Shown here piece by piece: positions 44,348 to 56,770 of a DNA stretch of 64,000 nt (its first letter is position 1; each line of letters starts with the position of its first letter). The notes under the pieces are model-generated. The model was not told the DNA's origin and ran no database searches. It was given only the letters and a program-made list of their open reading frames with translations. A program made the translations under genes and the position numbers. Source of the DNA: Bubalus kerabau (taxonomy: Eukaryota > Chordata > Mammalia > Artiodactyla > Bovidae); the NCBI RefSeq assembly GCF_029407905.1, contig NC_073626.1, positions 83,293,482-83,357,481 on the forward strand, in the 5' to 3' direction.

Positions 44348-45188
44348 CTACCTATTTAAATAAAGGAAAAATAAAATATTTTACTGTCAGAGAAGAGAGG
44401 GACATAATTTTAAGGAAACAGAACATTCACAATAAAAAAAAATTTTTTTTTAAACAATTGAGGACATGATATAGTCAACATAAAAACAAACAACTATATT
44501 GGAAAAGTACAGAGCCTCTGCTAATGGACACATAGTATAGAAGATAAAGAGTAACTGTACTATTCCATGTTAAGACTCAATAACAAATTTACATTTTAAC
44601 TGAGAGAAATCATTAACCCTAATATTTACATTAATATAATAATTAACAGTAAGGCTTAAAAATCTTTTAAAAAGACAAGAAGGTATCTTTCTCTGTCATT
44701 ATTGTTCCTAGTTTAATTTCACCCACCTATGTTAACTGTAATTTTTCACCAAATTAATAACTTCTTTTTATAGAAAATACTGAGAGGCAGAGAAGTGAAA
44801 ACTGTCATTTACAAATATGTTAGCAGACAAGCTAACATACCTGTAACTTATAAGTACATATAACACAAACTTTCTATAGATAATTTTCTTAAAGTAGCAA
44901 AACTGCTGAACACTGAGAAACTTTATTCAACAGTATTGTCATACCATACTAAAAAAGACCAAGAAGCAAAAGGACAGAATCTTAAATTTACCTTTTATAT
45001 GTAGTCCATATTTCAGTATTGAATCTTAAGTGGTTATTTTCCTGATAAGGAAAAAATAACCCTTAATTGATTTTTTAAAATAGATAAAGATTTTAAATTA
45101 TCAAAGAACTCAGCAATTGTTTTCAAGCTAAGAAATGCAAAACAATAACCACTGTTATATAAAAGCCTCTGTGAGTACTGTTATGCAA
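44348..45188. other. Unassigned AT-rich sequence
   Basis: No recognised element. Confidence 0.3.
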
Positions 45189-45189
45189 C

Positions 45190-46800
45190 TTCAGTTCAGT
45201 TCAGTCACTCAGCCGTGTCCGACTCTTGGCGACCCCATGAATCGCAGCACACAAGGCCTCCCTGTCCATCACTAACTCCCGGCGTTCACACAAACTCATG
45301 TGCATCGAGTCGGTGATGCAATCCAGCTATCTCATCCGTTGTCGTCCCCTTCTCCTCCTGCCCCCAATCCCTCCCAGCATCAGTCTTGTCCAATGAGTCA
45401 ACTCTTCGCATGAGATGGCCAAAGTACTGGAGTTTCAGCTTTAGCATCAGTCCTTCCAATGAGTACCCAGGACTGGTCTCCTTTAGAATGGACTGGTTGG
45501 ATCTCCTTGCAGTCCAAGAGACTCGCAAGAGTCTTCTCCAACACCACAGTTCAAAAGCATCCATTCTTCGGCGCTCAGCTTTCTTCACAGTCCAACTCTC
45601 ACATCCATACATGACCACTGGAAAAACCATAGCCTTGACTAGATGGACCTTTGTTGGCAAAGTAATATCTCTGCTTTTCAATATGCTATCTAGGTTGGTC
45701 ATAACTTTCCTTCCAAAGAGTAAGCGTCTTTTAATTTCCTAGCTGCAATCACTATCTGCAGTGATTTTGGAGCCCCAAAAAATAAAGTCTGACACTGTTT
45801 CCATTGTTTCTCCAGCTATTTCCCATGAAGTGATGGGACCAGATGCCATGATCTTAGTTTTCTGAATGTTGAACTTGAAGCCAACTTTTTCACTCTCCTC
45901 TTTCACTTTCAGCAAGAGGCTTTTTAGCTCCTCTTCACTTTCTGCCATAAGGGTGGTGTCATCTGCATATCTGAGGTTATTGATATTTCTCCTGGCAATC
46001 TTGATTCCAGCCTGTGCTTCTTCCAGCCCAGCGTTTCTCATGATGTACTCTGCATAGAAGTTAAATAAGCACGGTGACAATATACAGCCTCAATGTGCTC
46101 CTTTTCCTATTTGGAACCAGTCTGTTGTTCCATGTCCAGTTCTAACTGTTGCTTCCTAACATGCATACAGGTTTCTCAAGAGGCAGGTCAGGTGGTCTGG
46201 TATTCCCATCTCTTGAAGAATTTTCCACAGTTTATTGTGATCCACATAGTCAAAGGCTTTGGCATAGTCAATAAAGCAGAAATAGATGTTTTTCTGGAAC
46301 TCTCTTGCTTTTTTGATGATCCAGCAGATGTTGGCAATTTGATCTCTGGTTGCTCTGCCTTTTCTAAACCAGCTTGAACATCTGGAAGTTCACGTATTGC
46401 TGAAGCCTGGCTTGGAGAATTTTGAGCATTACTTTCCTAGCGTTTGAAAGTGAAAGTGAAGTCACTCAGTTGTGTCTTTCTCTTTGCGACCCCATGGACT
46501 GTAGCCTACCAGGCTCCTCCATCCATGGGATTCTCCAGGCAAGAGTCCTGGAGTGGATTGCTGTTTCCTTCTCTAGGAGATCTTCCCAACCCAGGGATCG
46601 AACCTGGGTCTCCTGCATTGCAGGCAGACACTACCATCTGAGCCACTTTGGGATTGGAATGAAAACTGACCTTTTCCAGTCCTGTGGCCACTGCTGAGCT
46701 TTCCAACTTTGCTGGCATATTGAGTGCAGCACTTTCACAATCTTTTAGGATTTGAAATAGCTCAACTGGAATTCCATCACCTTCACTAGCTTTATTCAAC
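45190..46800 (-). mobile_element. BovB (RTE) LINE, antisense, split by SINE
   Basis: Antisense BovB with GAACT repeats at 45190-45205, YADD at about 45958-45969, and extension to the block encoding KASEGDGIPVELF at about 46790. Two frames remain, 45286-45702 and 45739-46080, separated by a stop at 45739-45741 and a small indel. A Bov-tA interrupts the left-of-RT region at 46445-46647, and about 50 bases of BovB are missing at that point. Confidence 0.92.
46445..46647 (-). mobile_element. Bov-tA SINE nested in BovB
   Basis: Antisense, with Bov-A body on the left and tRNA-like head on the right ('gggatcgaacctgggtctcc', then 'ccatctgagccac'). The flanking BovB lacks about 50 bases compared with other copies, so insertion was accompanied by, or followed by, a deletion. 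Confidence 0.92.
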
Positions 46801-46801
46801 T

Positions 46802-47624
46802 TAGTTGAACACAAATTTACATTTTTCATAAGCTTAAACATCATGTAGAAATGTCAGCTTATTTGAGCAGCAAGTAGTAGAAGTAGTTCAGATTCATTTA
46901 CTAGTTACTTTCTGAGGAAACAAACTTAAATTTTATGAAAAATAATTTGGACCTTTGTATTACAGTTAACTCTGATGAATCGTAGAAAATAGATGTAGTT
47001 TTTTCCTTAAATCAAAATTATAAATCAGTGTGATTTGTTAAATATTCATTTTCATTTTGTGACTTAGATTCTTTAAATGTTTCTAAATTAACAATACCTG
47101 AAAGAAGGAGTACTATTTTTCCAGGAGAGAGGAACAGACTACTTAAAGTATGAGAAGACAAGTTTATTTTCTATGAATTTAAAAATACATAATGTATGTA
47201 AATAAGTATTTATTTGTTCTTGAAAAATCTATCAGACTAGAACTCTATTAATCAAAGAGACATTATAATGTAACCTATTTACACCTGGCAGAGATAAGAA
47301 AACACTTCACACTTGTCAAAGATATGTAAATACATTTCTGAATTATAGACACACAAACATAAAAACAGATATAAAGAGAACTTAGTTTCAGTTCTGTAAC
47401 TTCAGTTGTAGATCAAAAATAAAAAGAAGCACAAAATTCACCAGTTCAGAATTAAGGAGTTGTTCTCCTTCCCAAAAGGCAGAAAATTTTAAGTGTTTTA
47501 AGCTCACAAATAGACAAACAAAGACTAACAGACCAAGTTCTCAGCTATATGTCACCCAAGTGAAGACAGATCATCATCCATAGAACAGGCATCTCACCAA
47601 AGAGTCAAATTTCTATCTATTGCT
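46802..47624. other. Unassigned AT-rich sequence
   Basis: No recognised element. Confidence 0.3.
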
Positions 47625-48535
47625 ACCCTAAATAGGAAAAGGTTTTACACTGTCACCATGCTTATATAACTTATATGCAGAGTACATCATGAGAAACACT
47701 GAGCTGGAGGAAGCACAAGCTGGAATCAAGATTGCTGGGAGAAATATCAATAACCTCAGATATGCAGATGACACCACCCTTATGGCAGAAAGTGAAGAAC
47801 TAAAGAACCTTTTGATGAAAGTGAAAGAGGAGAGAGAAAAAGTTGGCTTAAAGCTCAACATTCAGAAAACGAAGATCATGGCATCCTGTTACATCACTTC
47901 ATGGCAAATGGATGGGGAAACAGTGGAAACAGTGGCTGACTTTATTTTTGGGGCTCCAAAATCTCTGCAGATGGTGATTGCAGCCATGAAATTAAAAGAC
48001 ACTTACTTCTTGGAAGGAAAGTTATGACCAACCTAGACAGCATATTAAAAAGCAGAGACATTACTTTGTCAAGAAAGGTACATCTAGTCAAGGCTATGGT
48101 TTTTCCAGTGGTCATGTATGGATGTGAGAGTTGGACTGTGAAGAAGGCTGAGCGCCAAAGAATTGATGCTTTTGAACTGTGGTATTGGAGAAGACTCTTG
48201 CGACTCTCTTGGACTGCAAGGAGATCCAACCAGTCCATCCTAAAGGAGATCAGTCCTGGGTGTTCATTGGAAGGACTGATGTTGAGGCTAAAAGTCCAAT
48301 ACTTTGGCCACCTGATGCGAAGAGCTGACTCATTTGAAAAGACCCTGATGCTGGGAAAGATTGAGGGCAGGAGGAAAAGGGGATGACAGAGGATGAGATG
48401 GCTGGATGGCATCACCGACTCAATGGACATGAGTTTGGGTAAACTCTGGGAGTTGGTGATGGACAGGGAGGCCTTGCGTGCTGCAGTTCGTGGGGTCACA
48501 AAGAGCCGGACACAACTGAGTGACTGAACTGAAAC
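47625..48535 (+). mobile_element. BovB (RTE) LINE, sense, 5'-truncated
   Basis: Starts in RT at 'aaataggaaaaggttttaca' and ends at 'gactgaactgaaactgaa'. YADD is at about 47760-47771. Two frames remain (47689-48027 and 48024-48386), offset by a frameshift near 47965 ('tttttggggctccaaaat' lacks a base). Carries the full 'catgtatgg' form in the C-terminal block. Confidence 0.93.
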
Positions 48536-49839
48536 TGAAATGGGGAAGCAATTATCAACTATGTATGAACTAAAGATAAAAACAGCTGAAAGGGAACAAG
48601 AGAGAGAAAGAAAGAGACAAGTCAAAAATGTTAAAATTCATTGCTACTTGAGATTTACTCTAGCATCAAGAAGACATGCTTGAACTTAAGTGGTCATGGG
48701 GTACATGCGTTCTACAATGCAATGTACTTAGTCCTGTCATGAGTCTACCTGGTATCTCAAAAAATGATCTCCAAACAAACCATAATTTTCAAAAGCTGAA
48801 AATTGTGATTCTTATAATACAATATAAAGCAAACACAACAAAGATTTGAAAAATTAGTTAATAAAGAAACCAATAAACTTCATGACTGGTTCACAGATCC
48901 TTTAAGAAGCTAGGTATACACAAGAATTTAAACAAAGAAACGTTAGAATAAGATTTCTTGTTACACATGAAACTTCTTAGATCCAATCTTCAGCCTTATC
49001 TATTCTACTGACAGGTATTATTTGTTTCTCTCCCAGACAAAAGTCTGTAAGTTAATCTCTTATCCCTTCAGAATTGAAAACAGCCTAGTCAAGTCCAGCA
49101 ATATGCTGAAAGAACACCAACACTCTTTGTTGACTACTTTGAATTTGAAATAATTTCTTGGCAGTTATATATAACCAGTCTCTGGATTTTATTAGGCTTC
49201 TATTTACTTACAGGAGCCTCAGCTATCTGTGTCTTACTTCTGGCTTGTGATTCATGTAGTTTTAGCTCCTGTTTAGCTCTATGTGAGGCAAACTTGATAA
49301 CCTACAGAGATGGAGCCCTATTTAGCACTGTGAATCCCAAGACCTTATATAGAAGAAAACAATCGCGTAAGAGTTAAAGTGTATTTGACACTCCATGAAA
49401 GTTAAACAGAGTCACGTCTTCTATAGTATGGTCAATTTATCAAATCATAAAAAGTTTGGTTCCAAAGCCAATTAGGTTTGTATATGGGAAAGCCTGAAGA
49501 GTTTTGTCTGGTTTAGCACATGCTCTTTTTCATCATTTGGATAATGACAAAACAAAATGAACGTGGTAAAAAATAGCTTCACAGGACAGATTAAAATGAT
49601 AGTTAGGAGTTCTGTTATATTCAGGTTGTAAAATTTCATTTCTATAGTAGCATTTTCCTACAGTAATCTAACTTCAGGGCTTTTGCTTAAATGACTATAG
49701 CTGCCGTAAGATCTCAATGAAGCTTTTTGCAAGGGCTAGATAAAGTGAAAGAAATTATTCCAGATGATTACAGTTTTCAAACAGTCCATTCTCAGCATAT
49801 GATATTCTTTATCACCATATCATTTATATTGATATTATC
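48536..49839. other. Unassigned sequence
   Basis: About 1.3 kb with no recognised repeat or gene. Confidence 0.3.
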
Positions 49840-49848
49840 ACTTCATTA

Positions 49849-50065
49849 GTGAGTGATAATGAAGTCGCTCAGTCGTGTCCGACTCTGCGACCCCATGGCC
49901 TGTAGCCTACCAGGCTCCTCCCTCCATGGGATTCTCCAGGCAAGAGTACTGGAGTGGGTTGCCATTTCCTTCTCCAGGGGATCCTCCCAACCCAGGGATC
50001 AAACCCGAGTCTCCCGCGTTCCAGGCAGACGTTTTAACCTCTGAGCCACCAGGGAAGCCCACTTC
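49849..50065 (-). mobile_element. Bov-tA SINE
   Basis: Antisense, near consensus, with tRNA-like head on the right ('cctctgagccaccagggaag'). A 9-bp duplication acttcatta lies at 49840-49848 and 50066-50074. Confidence 0.94.
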
Positions 50066-50074
50066 ACTTCATTA

Positions 50075-50615
50075 CATATTAAGTAATAATTTAGTTCAAT
50101 TTATTAGACACTAATTATTTCTATTAATATTTTCAAGCCTACATTTTATTCTAACACTAGCAAATATTGAACATTATAATGTTTAAAGACCTCTTTGTAT
50201 TCTGTGTAATGAATTTATTCAATTTCCTCTAATCCTTGATCTTAATGCGAACATCATTGGAAGTCCTGATGTTTTTACCTTGTTCTCAAAATAGTGGAAT
50301 TCTATGGGTGCTTCCAACACCCTGATTGCTACCTAATCTGCAATACTTCCTTCACTTTCCAGTTAATAGGCTCTTGCTCTACCTGGTGAATAAATGGAAA
50401 ATACAATGGTCAGACCCAGGCTCTATCACTCCTTTTGGACAGACTCCCATACTTGTAGCTTTTCCTATCTCAATCACTCATTCAAAGAACATATTTTTCA
50501 GAGGCCATGATAACAATTGCTAATATGTTTATTCATCATCTTTAAAAAAAAACATTTAAATAAAGGCCTCTTTTAGCTCAACTAATAAACCTTTCATAGA
50601 AATTCAGGTTTATTA
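50075..50615. other. Unassigned sequence
   Basis: No recognised element. Confidence 0.3.
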
Positions 50616-50882
50616 GTTTCAGAGCTGCTGTTAACAAATTACCACTAATGGTGGCATACAATAGAAATTGATTCTCACAATTCTGAAGAGTAGAAGGTGT
50701 CAACAGAACCATCTCTGAGGTTCTAAGGAAGATATTTCATGCTTTTTTTTTTGCTTCTGGTGTTGTCAGCAATTCTTGGTGTTCTTTAGCTTATTGATGT
50801 GTCATTCTAAGCTCTGCTCCCACCAACACATGGCATTTTCCTGAGTGTCTTCTGTCTTTTCTCCACTTCTTACAAGGATACC

Positions 50883-50932
50883 AGATCAGATCAGATCAGA
50901 TCAGTAGCTCAGTCATGTCCGACTCTTTGAGT
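50883..50932 (-). mobile_element. BovB 3'-terminal scrap with (AGATC)n
   Basis: Four 'agatc' units followed by 'agctcagtcatgtccgactc' and then a stop: an extreme 5' truncation of a GATCT-tailed BovB. Confidence 0.8.
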
Positions 50933-50965
50933 TGAAAACAATTAGGGCCCACCCTAATTCAATGT

Positions 50966-51168
50966 GAGTGAAGTGAACTCGCTCAGTCATGTCCGACTCT
51001 TTGCGACCCCATGGACAGTAACCTACCAGGCTCCGCAGTCCGTGGGATTTTCCAGGCAAGAATACTGGAGTGGGCTGCTATTTCCTTCTCTAGGGGATCT
51101 TCCCAACCCAGGGATAGAACCTGGGTCTTCTGCATTGCAGACAGATGCTTTACCATCTGAGCCACCTT
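50966..51168 (-). mobile_element. Bov-tA SINE
   Basis: Antisense, body on the left and tRNA-like head on the right ('gggatagaacctgggtcttc', 'accatctgagccacctt'). Nested in the ancient repeat. Confidence 0.92.
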
Positions 51169-51289
51169 ATCCTAATGATTATATCTGCAATGATCCTAAT
51201 TTCAAATAAGATCACCCTCACAGTTACTAGGGATAGGACTTTGACACATATTTTTCAGGGGGACATGATTCAACCCACAATCTTCCAAT

Positions 51290-52182
51290 TATTCCTCAAT
51301 GGTTACAGAGGCTCTAGCGAAAAACACTGGCAAGCACGCAGTTTAAATCATCCATCAACTATACTTCTCATGTTGTAAAGTGATTATTTTTCACATCCTT
51401 TTTGTTTGAATGTAGACATGCTTGGCTTTTCCTCTCAATGTTAAAACATAATGGTGAAGGAAATCTACAGGAGCCATGCTGGTCTGCCTCATGCATCATC
51501 TGCAAAATTGGCAGCTCAATTCTGACTCCAAAATTTTTCTTCTAGTGTTAGTACTAGAAGCAGAATAAACACAGCTTGATTTGAAGTCTGTATGCTCTGG
51601 TTGTGACATTAGAGCATTAGAAAAAATACTGCTGGAAAGCATAAACTAAGAAAATTTAACATAGAAATCATTGATGCAGTCTTAGGAAAGGCACTTTTTC
51701 AAACAATAGATGCATTTTATTGTGCTTTTAACACACTACATTTTCAGCCCTTTCCATATACATATTAAAAATAACTTAAAAAGTAATTTATATGCAAATA
51801 TATGGGTATTAATTATCACATGACTGTAAAGCTATTAGATACTGCTTTAAAGGATATAGGAAAAACTAATTTGAGCCTAATTCACATTTTTGATATTTTA
51901 ATAAGAGTTCAGCTTAATTTGCTATGCATATTTAACTTGTGACGAAATTACCCTCCTTATGTGACAAATTGTATACATATTCCAAGTAGCCTGGAAACAT
52001 TTACATATGAATAATTGATACACTAATTATAAATTATTCTTCAGCTGTCAGTTTAGTAAAGTTTTCTAAACTCAGTGTACTTGAAAGCTGAATATAGCAT
52101 GGTTGAGGGTGTTATAAAAAGACATTTCTATATAAGAAAAAGCTTTTTAATTCATAATTTTACTTATTCAAATAAACCTGTC
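51290..52182. other. Unassigned AT-rich sequence
   Basis: No recognised element. Confidence 0.3.
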
Positions 52183-52307
52183 CTTGGAGAAGGGAACAGC
52201 AACCCATTCCAGTATTCTTTCCTGGAGAATTCTATGTAGCACCTGGTAGGTGCTACAGTCCATGAGGTTGCAAGGAGTCAGACATAACTGAGCGACTAAT
52301 ACCTCAC
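52183..52307 (+). mobile_element. Bov-A/Bov-tA 3' fragment
   Basis: 'ggagaagggaacagcaaccc' to 'cagacataactgagcgacta'. No tRNA-like head. Contains a local duplication 'gcacctggtaggtgctac'. Confidence 0.82.
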
Positions 52308-54439
52308 TTAACTTCACTTCATTTTATAAGATGAAGCAATTTAGAATATGTTTCTTTTACTAGATGTTATTACTGATTGCTAATTTTTTTCACATTCTGA
52401 GATACAAAGTAAAATTGGAGTGGGTAGATATTAAGATTGATTGTTTCTACAAATGACTGAAAGATGGCGCCTAGAACACCAAGGGGTTTTCTTTGTACAG
52501 TGTGGAACCCAATTTGGCTTTATTTCTTATTATGAAAACAATCATAATCATAAAGTAATGGTACCAGACTGCATTCTTTTAGTACAGTGTGGGTACTAAA
52601 GATGTACATGTCTAACATCACTCAACAGGATTTAGGAGACAGAGGAGTCTCACAGAATCTATTACAGAAATTTACAAAGAAAATATCTTAAGACATTCTG
52701 ATTTTGTAACATGAGTCCTCATGGAGTCAAACAGCTTGTGATGGTTATAGAGAATTCACTCAGAAAATGCTGGGAGGGAAACTGAGTTTGTGGTTCAGGT
52801 ATCTCAGAGAGAAGCAGAACAGATCACAGACCTGAGGCTCAGACAAATTCCACTGAACTCAGGTTGCTATTTCACCTGACTTTTGCCTATTTCTTCAATT
52901 GTGCTTTCAGTATTGTCAAGCCTCAAGATCCATATTGGGCTTAAAAGACTTCAAACAATTTGAGACAGTACCAACAACTACCACCGTATTAGACTGGTCA
53001 TGTATCAGCATGTCATTTTATGTCCATCTCACATGATTAAATGAAGTTCATTTTAATATGATTATGTCACAGATTTTTCAGATTCCTCATTATACATTAA
53101 AAAGTTGATTAAATGTTTATTACCTGTATTTCAAACTTAACATTTCTGGTTGAGTGAAGTTCTCATTTAGACCAGGTTTGATTAATGAGGAGTTTTAACT
53201 TATCATTATCTCTTACAGAAAGATCACAGCTACCACCATACTGATTTAAGAGATATTTCTGTGGCCCCTAGTGATCTTTCTGAGTTATATAAACAACTTT
53301 TTTGAAAGACTGACCTATTATATAAATTGAAGGAAAATGCTCAATATTTTTTGTTTTTACTGATATTTGAATATTAAGTGATTGCTCCTTTAGAGGTTAT
53401 AGCACAATAGAGATTACAAAGATTGTGGCATGAGATAACAGCTTCTGAAAACTCTAGATCGCACCTAGAGAAATGGGAAGTGAAAGCTTTTGAAAACCAG
53501 GCTCAGAACATTAAAAAAAAAAAAAAAAAAAAAGACTTAGAGAAAATATATATGAAAGTCTCAAAAGGTTCCTTATCTTCTATAGCCACAAAACAGATAC
53601 AACTGAATCTGACTGCAAGGGGCACAAAGTTGCAGCGCCAATTAAATGTGAAACTTAATCATGTCTCTTTCCTAACTTACAAGCATGGTATGGAAAACAC
53701 TGGAACCTAAGATACAGGGTCATTTTGGTAAAAACATATATAAGACCCAGAAATTTGATTTACTAAATCATTCTAATCTTCCTTACTTATCAAAGCAGCT
53801 AATCCATATCTGAAAGAACTAGCTTTACTGTTCACAGAAAATTTTACATCAGGCAGTTGCCCCAAGGTTGCCTAATTCTTGCAGAGACTCAACCTCATCA
53901 TCTGTGACTGTCTCCAAGTTCATAATAAGATATTTTATCCTATCATAGCCCAAATGGAGAAGTTAATTATCTTCTCTGGGAAAACAGTCTGTGCCCAAAA
54001 GAACTGTAGAAATTTGCTAACAGAAGTATGAGCAAGTAAAGAGGCTTGGGGAAATCGAAATACCAGATTTTCCAGGAATTATAGGAGGTTGGCTCTGAAC
54101 TGAAGCTAATACTTAAAAACTCCACTATGAATCACTCGTCAGAATTAGTGGCATTGGAGGTCAGTTAAAAGATGATGATGTAGTCTAAGTCATCTCTCAG
54201 GGCATCCAGTGAAATCACAGTCACCTACTGTGGTACTTTCCTTAGTCTTAGATATATATTTGGTAACAAAGAATCCCTAGCTTTATTCTGTGAAGTGTGG
54301 GTCATTACAGTAGCAGTGTGAAGAAGAAGCCATTATATCATACCTATGTCTAGACAGTAAATTAAAAGCAACAAACTATTCCAGGAGATTGGCATAAATC
54401 AATATTATTATGAAATACCTGAAAAATTTAGTGGTGATG
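52308..54439. other. Unassigned; possible upstream ERV sequence
   Basis: About 2.1 kb with no confidently recognised feature apart from an A run at about 53513-53533. Because retroviral pol starts near 54440, part of this stretch may be older gag/pro sequence, but I cannot show that. Confidence 0.3.
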
Positions 54440-54737
54440 ATTCCTATTGCATCCCTGTTAATTTACCTTTTGGTTGGTACAAAAACCAAATAGGCCTTGC
54501 AAAATGAATGACTATATATTATTGTGAATTTAAGCAAATAATTTCCAAATCAAAACTGTGAAGAAATAGAAATTTTAGTAGATAAAACCAATATATCTTG
54601 ATACATCTATGATGCTTTCTTTGCACTTCCTATCAATAATGATAATCATGCTCAGATACAGCAAAACACCTTGACTTGTCTTATCTCACAATACTGCAAT
54701 TCTTCTGCTCCCAGACATCATAGTCCCTAGGAACACT
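54440..54737 (+). pseudogene. Endogenous retrovirus pol remnant, RT N-terminal part
   Basis: Decayed sense pol sequence. The RT palm block DAFFALPI is at 54611-54634, followed at the expected distance by a degenerate LPQG/NSPA-type block at about 54690-54720. Upstream, a KPN...KM block is recognisable near 54483-54515. Stops and frameshifts interrupt it. The reading continues after the antisense BovB at 56416. The ERV class is not assigned. It is an old, non-functional copy. Confidence 0.65.
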
Positions 54738-56415
54738 GTTGTTGTTCAATCACTCAATCATGTCCCACTGTTTGTGACCCAATGGACTGAGTATGCCAGA
54801 CTTTCCTGACATTCACTATCTCCCAGATTGCTCAAACTCATGTCCAGTGAGTCAGTGATGCCATCCAACTATTTCATCCTCCGTCACCCTCTTCTCAGCT
54901 TGCCATCAATCTTTAACAGCATCAAGGTATTTTCCAATGAGTTGGCTCTTCATATCAGGTGGCCAAAGTATTGGAGTTTCAGCTTCAACATCAGTCTTTC
55001 CATGAATATTCAGGGTTGATTTCCTTTAGGATTGACTGGTTTGATCTCCTTGCTCTTCAAGGGACTCTCAATCTTCTCCAGCACTACAGTTTGAAAGCAT
55101 CAGTCCTTGGGTGCTCAGCCTTTTCTATGGTCCAACTCTCACATCCGTACATGACTACTGGAAAAACCAAAGCTTTGACTATATGGACTTTTGTTGGCAA
55201 AGTGATGTCTCGACTTTTTAATATGCTGTCTAGATTTGTCATAGCTTTTCTTCCAAGGAGTAAGCATCTTTTAATTTCATGGCTGCAGTTACCTCATGCA
55301 GTGATTTTCAAGCCCAAGAAAATAAAGTCTGTCACTGTTTCCATTGTTTCCCCATCTATTTGCCATGAAGTGATGGGACAGGATGCCATGATCTTAGTTT
55401 TTTGAATGTTGAGTTTTAAGCCAGTTTTTTCACTCTCCTCTTTCACCTTCCTCAAGAGGCTCTTTAATTCCACTTTCCTTTTTACCATTAAAGTGATATC
55501 ATCTGTGTTATCTTAGGTTGTTGATATTTCTCCTGACAATATTGATTCCAGCTTGTCAGTCATCAAACTTGGTACTTTGCATGATGCAGGCCGGGTGACA
55601 ACATACAGCTTTGACATACTTCTTTCCCAATTTTGAACCAGTCTGTTATTCCATGTCCAGTTCTAACTTGTTGCTTCTTGTCCTGTATACAGATTTCTCA
55701 AGAGGCTGGTAAGGTGGTCTGGTATTTCTATCCCTTTAAGAATTTTCCACAGTTTGTTGTCATACCCACAGTCAAAAGCTTTAGCATATTCAATGAAGCA
55801 GACGTAGATTTTTTTTTTTGCTTGCTTCTTCTATGATCCAAAGGATGTTGGCAATTTGATCTCTGGTTTCTCTGCCTTTTCTATATCTAATTTGTACATC
55901 TGCAAGTTCTCAGTTCATGTACTCCTGAAGCCTAGCTACAAGTATTTTGAGCATAATCTTGCTAGCATATGAAATTAGTGCAACTGTATGTATATAGTTT
56001 GAACATTCTTTGGCATTGTCATTCTTTGGAGAAGGCAATGGCACCCCACTCCAGTACTCTTGCCTGGAAAATCCCATGGATGGAGGAGCCTGGTAGGCTG
56101 CAGTCCATGGGGTTTCTACGAGTCGGACACGACTGAGCGACTTCACTTTCACTTTTCTTTGGGACTGGAATGAAAACTGACCTTTTCCAGTCCTGTGGCC
56201 ACTGCTGAGTTTTTCCAAATTTGCTGGCATATTGAGTGCAGCACTTCAACAGCATCATCTTCTAAGATTTGAAGTAGCTGAGCTGGAATTCCATCATCTC
56301 CACTAGCTTTGTTCAAAGTAATGCTTCCTAAGGCCCCTTTAACTTCACACTCCAGGATATCTGGCTCTAGGTAAGTGACCAAACCATTGTGGTTATCTGG
56401 ATCATTAAGAAAACC
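54738..56415 (-). mobile_element. BovB (RTE) LINE, older antisense copy inside ERV pol
   Basis: Antisense BovB with a (GTT)-type 3' end at 54738, extending to the block encoding the DPDNHNG region at about 56410. Strongly diverged, with frames broken; the YADD-coding block is damaged ('atctgtgttatctt' near 55500). A T run at about 55810-55820 and a Bov-A at 56030-56154 interrupt it. Confidence 0.9.
56030..56154 (+). mobile_element. Bov-A monomer SINE nested in BovB
   Basis: One Bov-A unit ('agaaggcaatggcaccccac' to 'cgacttcactttcactttt'). An 8-bp duplication ttctttgg lies at 56022-56029 and 56155-56162 and rejoins the BovB. It is near-consensus, so younger than its host. Confidence 0.93.
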
Positions 56416-56770
56416 CTGACTATCTTGTAATTCCTCAAACATCCAGGCTGGTTCATTATACTGATGACATTACACTAATTCAAGCTGGTGAGGACATGAC
56501 AAATTCTCTAGCAGCCTTAGGAAGGCACAGCATGCAAGAGGACATGAGAGGAAGCTTGTAAAAGTTAAGGAGTCTGACACTTCTGTATAGTTGTAGGAAA
56601 AAGGGGTATATTGGAACACTGCTTCTAAAGTGACAGGCAATTTACACCATCCTATGAGGAAAGAAGCACAATGTTTGTTTGGATTCTTAGGATAATTGGA
56701 GAAAACACATTCTATTTTGGGGGTTGCTCTTCTGACTCATTCACCAGCCTGTTTAGCAGGAGGTATGAAT
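56416..56770 (+). pseudogene. Endogenous retrovirus pol remnant, RT catalytic box onward
   Basis: Continues the pol remnant of 54440-54737. The catalytic box reads YTDD at 56457-56468 (usually Y-I/V-D-D). After it come a stop at about 56559-56561 and, in a second frame, a recognisable RT-thumb/connection segment (about 56625-56740) with another internal stop. Removing the BovB puts the DAFF, LPQG-like and YxDD blocks in retroviral order. Clearly inactive. Confidence 0.65.

Larger units (their letters stand above)
50620..51285 (+). repeat. Ancient mammalian interspersed repeat, split by BovB scrap and SINE
   Basis: Block order 'gctgctgttaacaaattacc', 'attctcacaattctgaagag', 'cttctggtgttgtcagcaat', 'agggcccaccctaattcaat' (end of left part), then after the SINE 'aagatcaccctcacagttac' and 'gggacatgattcaacccaca'. 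Related in layout to the repeat at 26380-27112. Confidence 0.55.

Noticed and set aside
53423..53710. 95-codon plus-strand frame with a lysine run
   Set aside because: The lysine run comes from a poly(A) tract and no domain is recognisable. The region may be degraded retroviral sequence.
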